NCBI GenBank assembly: GCA_023231065.1
Contig: JALNWE010000028.1
Location: 1-34,214 of the forward strand
From: Bacteroidales bacterium
GTDB taxonomy: Bacteria; Bacteroidota; Bacteroidia; Bacteroidales; FEN-979
Direction: 5' to 3'
DNA length: 34,214 nucleotides
Under the pieces are notes generated by a model. That model had not been told where the DNA came from and made no database searches. It saw only the letters and a program-made list of their open reading frames with translations. Made by a program: the position numbers and the translations under genes. How positions within the stretch are numbered: the first letter of the stretch is position 1; every line of letters begins with the position of its first letter. Shown here piece after piece: positions 33,982 through 34,214 of the stretch.

Positions 33982-34214
33982 ATGTTTACCTGCTTACAGG
34001 GGAATCGCCCGGTTCCCTTCTCTTTGATCCTTCTCCTTATATTTTTAGGTTGCGAAGTGAATGCTCAGCATCAATATTTTTTTTACTATGGGAAAACAAT
34101 TGATCAGGCAGGTAAAGAGCCATTGTCCAACGTAAATCTTTCCATAACCGGATCCAGGATTGGAACGGTATCGGGGAAACAGGGGGATTTTTCCTTTTTC
34201 ATAGATAGTCTGCC
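33982..34214 (+). CDS. Partial: exported protein with carboxypeptidase-regulatory-like domain (5' end only)
   Basis: The gene runs off the right edge; 77 codons are visible. A signal peptide (about 1-28, 'PFSLILLLIFLGCEVNAQ') is followed by 'YGKTIDQAGKEPLSNVNLSITGSRIGTVSGKQGDFSF'. This is the start of a carboxypeptidase-D regulatory-like beta-sandwich (about 35-77). In Bacteroidota this domain usually heads TonB-dependent receptors or DUF5686-type outer-membrane proteins; which one cannot be told from what is visible. The frame stays open upstream to an ATG at 33925, but the well-spaced promoter at 33915-33945 and the signal peptide favour 33982. It is divergent from the LytS/LytTR pair. Confidence 0.8.
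   Translation, partial: MFTCLQGNRPVPFSLILLLIFLGCEVNAQHQYFFYYGKTIDQAGKEPLSNVNLSITGSRIGTVSGKQGDFSFFIDSL

Overview
The window is a gene-dense stretch of a Bacteroidota chromosome, probably Bacteroidia or a relative. The evidence is the gene content (GldH, a LytS/LytTR pair, a lamin-tail secreted protein, a carboxypeptidase-regulatory-domain gene start, the purH-mreBCD and ybeY-mnmG neighbourhoods), the lack of strong Shine-Dalgarno sequences, and repeated TAnnTTTG boxes (the Bacteroidota -7 promoter element) just upstream of genes. There are no insertion sequences, phage genes, CRISPR arrays or rRNA, and no gene-free stretch over 300 bases. It reads as core chromosome.

Layout. 1-1.3 kb: a MacB/FtsX-type ABC permease (-). 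1.4-5.4 kb: purH-mreB-mreC-mreD (+) closed by a strong bidirectional terminator. 5.4-7.9 kb: tRNA-Cys and folB (-), then glnS and tRNA-Gln(CUG) (+) with a second bidirectional terminator. 7.9-10.3 kb: gltX followed by a cation-diffusion-facilitator gene (-). 10.35-17.5 kb: a 1117-residue membrane/coiled-coil protein, a GHKL-fold protein that has lost its ATP-binding motifs, ybeY, mnmG and a methyltransferase (+). mnmG is bracketed by two inverted, consensus-matching parS sites. 17.6-21.8 kb: an NtrY-like sensor kinase overlapping gldH (+). 21.8-24.5 kb: a riboflavin kinase lacking the usual RibF N-terminal half, a hexaheme lipoprotein and asd (-). 24.7-28.0 kb: a secreted lamin-tail protein (+) and comF (-). 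28.1-32.0 kb: a fused dipeptide-type ABC ATPase and RNase R (+). 32.0-33.8 kb: a LytTR regulator and its LytS-like kinase (-). 33.9 kb to the end: the 5' end of an outer-membrane-type gene with a good promoter (+).

The genes join several core themes: cell shape (MreBCD), translation (two synthetases, two tRNAs, MnmG, YbeY, RNase R), purine, folate, flavin and aspartate-family metabolism, and envelope, gliding and secretion functions. I found no clearly new multi-gene defence or mobile system. The observations most worth checking are the parS pair around mnmG, the degenerate GHKL protein coupled to ybeY, and the standalone riboflavin kinase with its near-leaderless GTG start.
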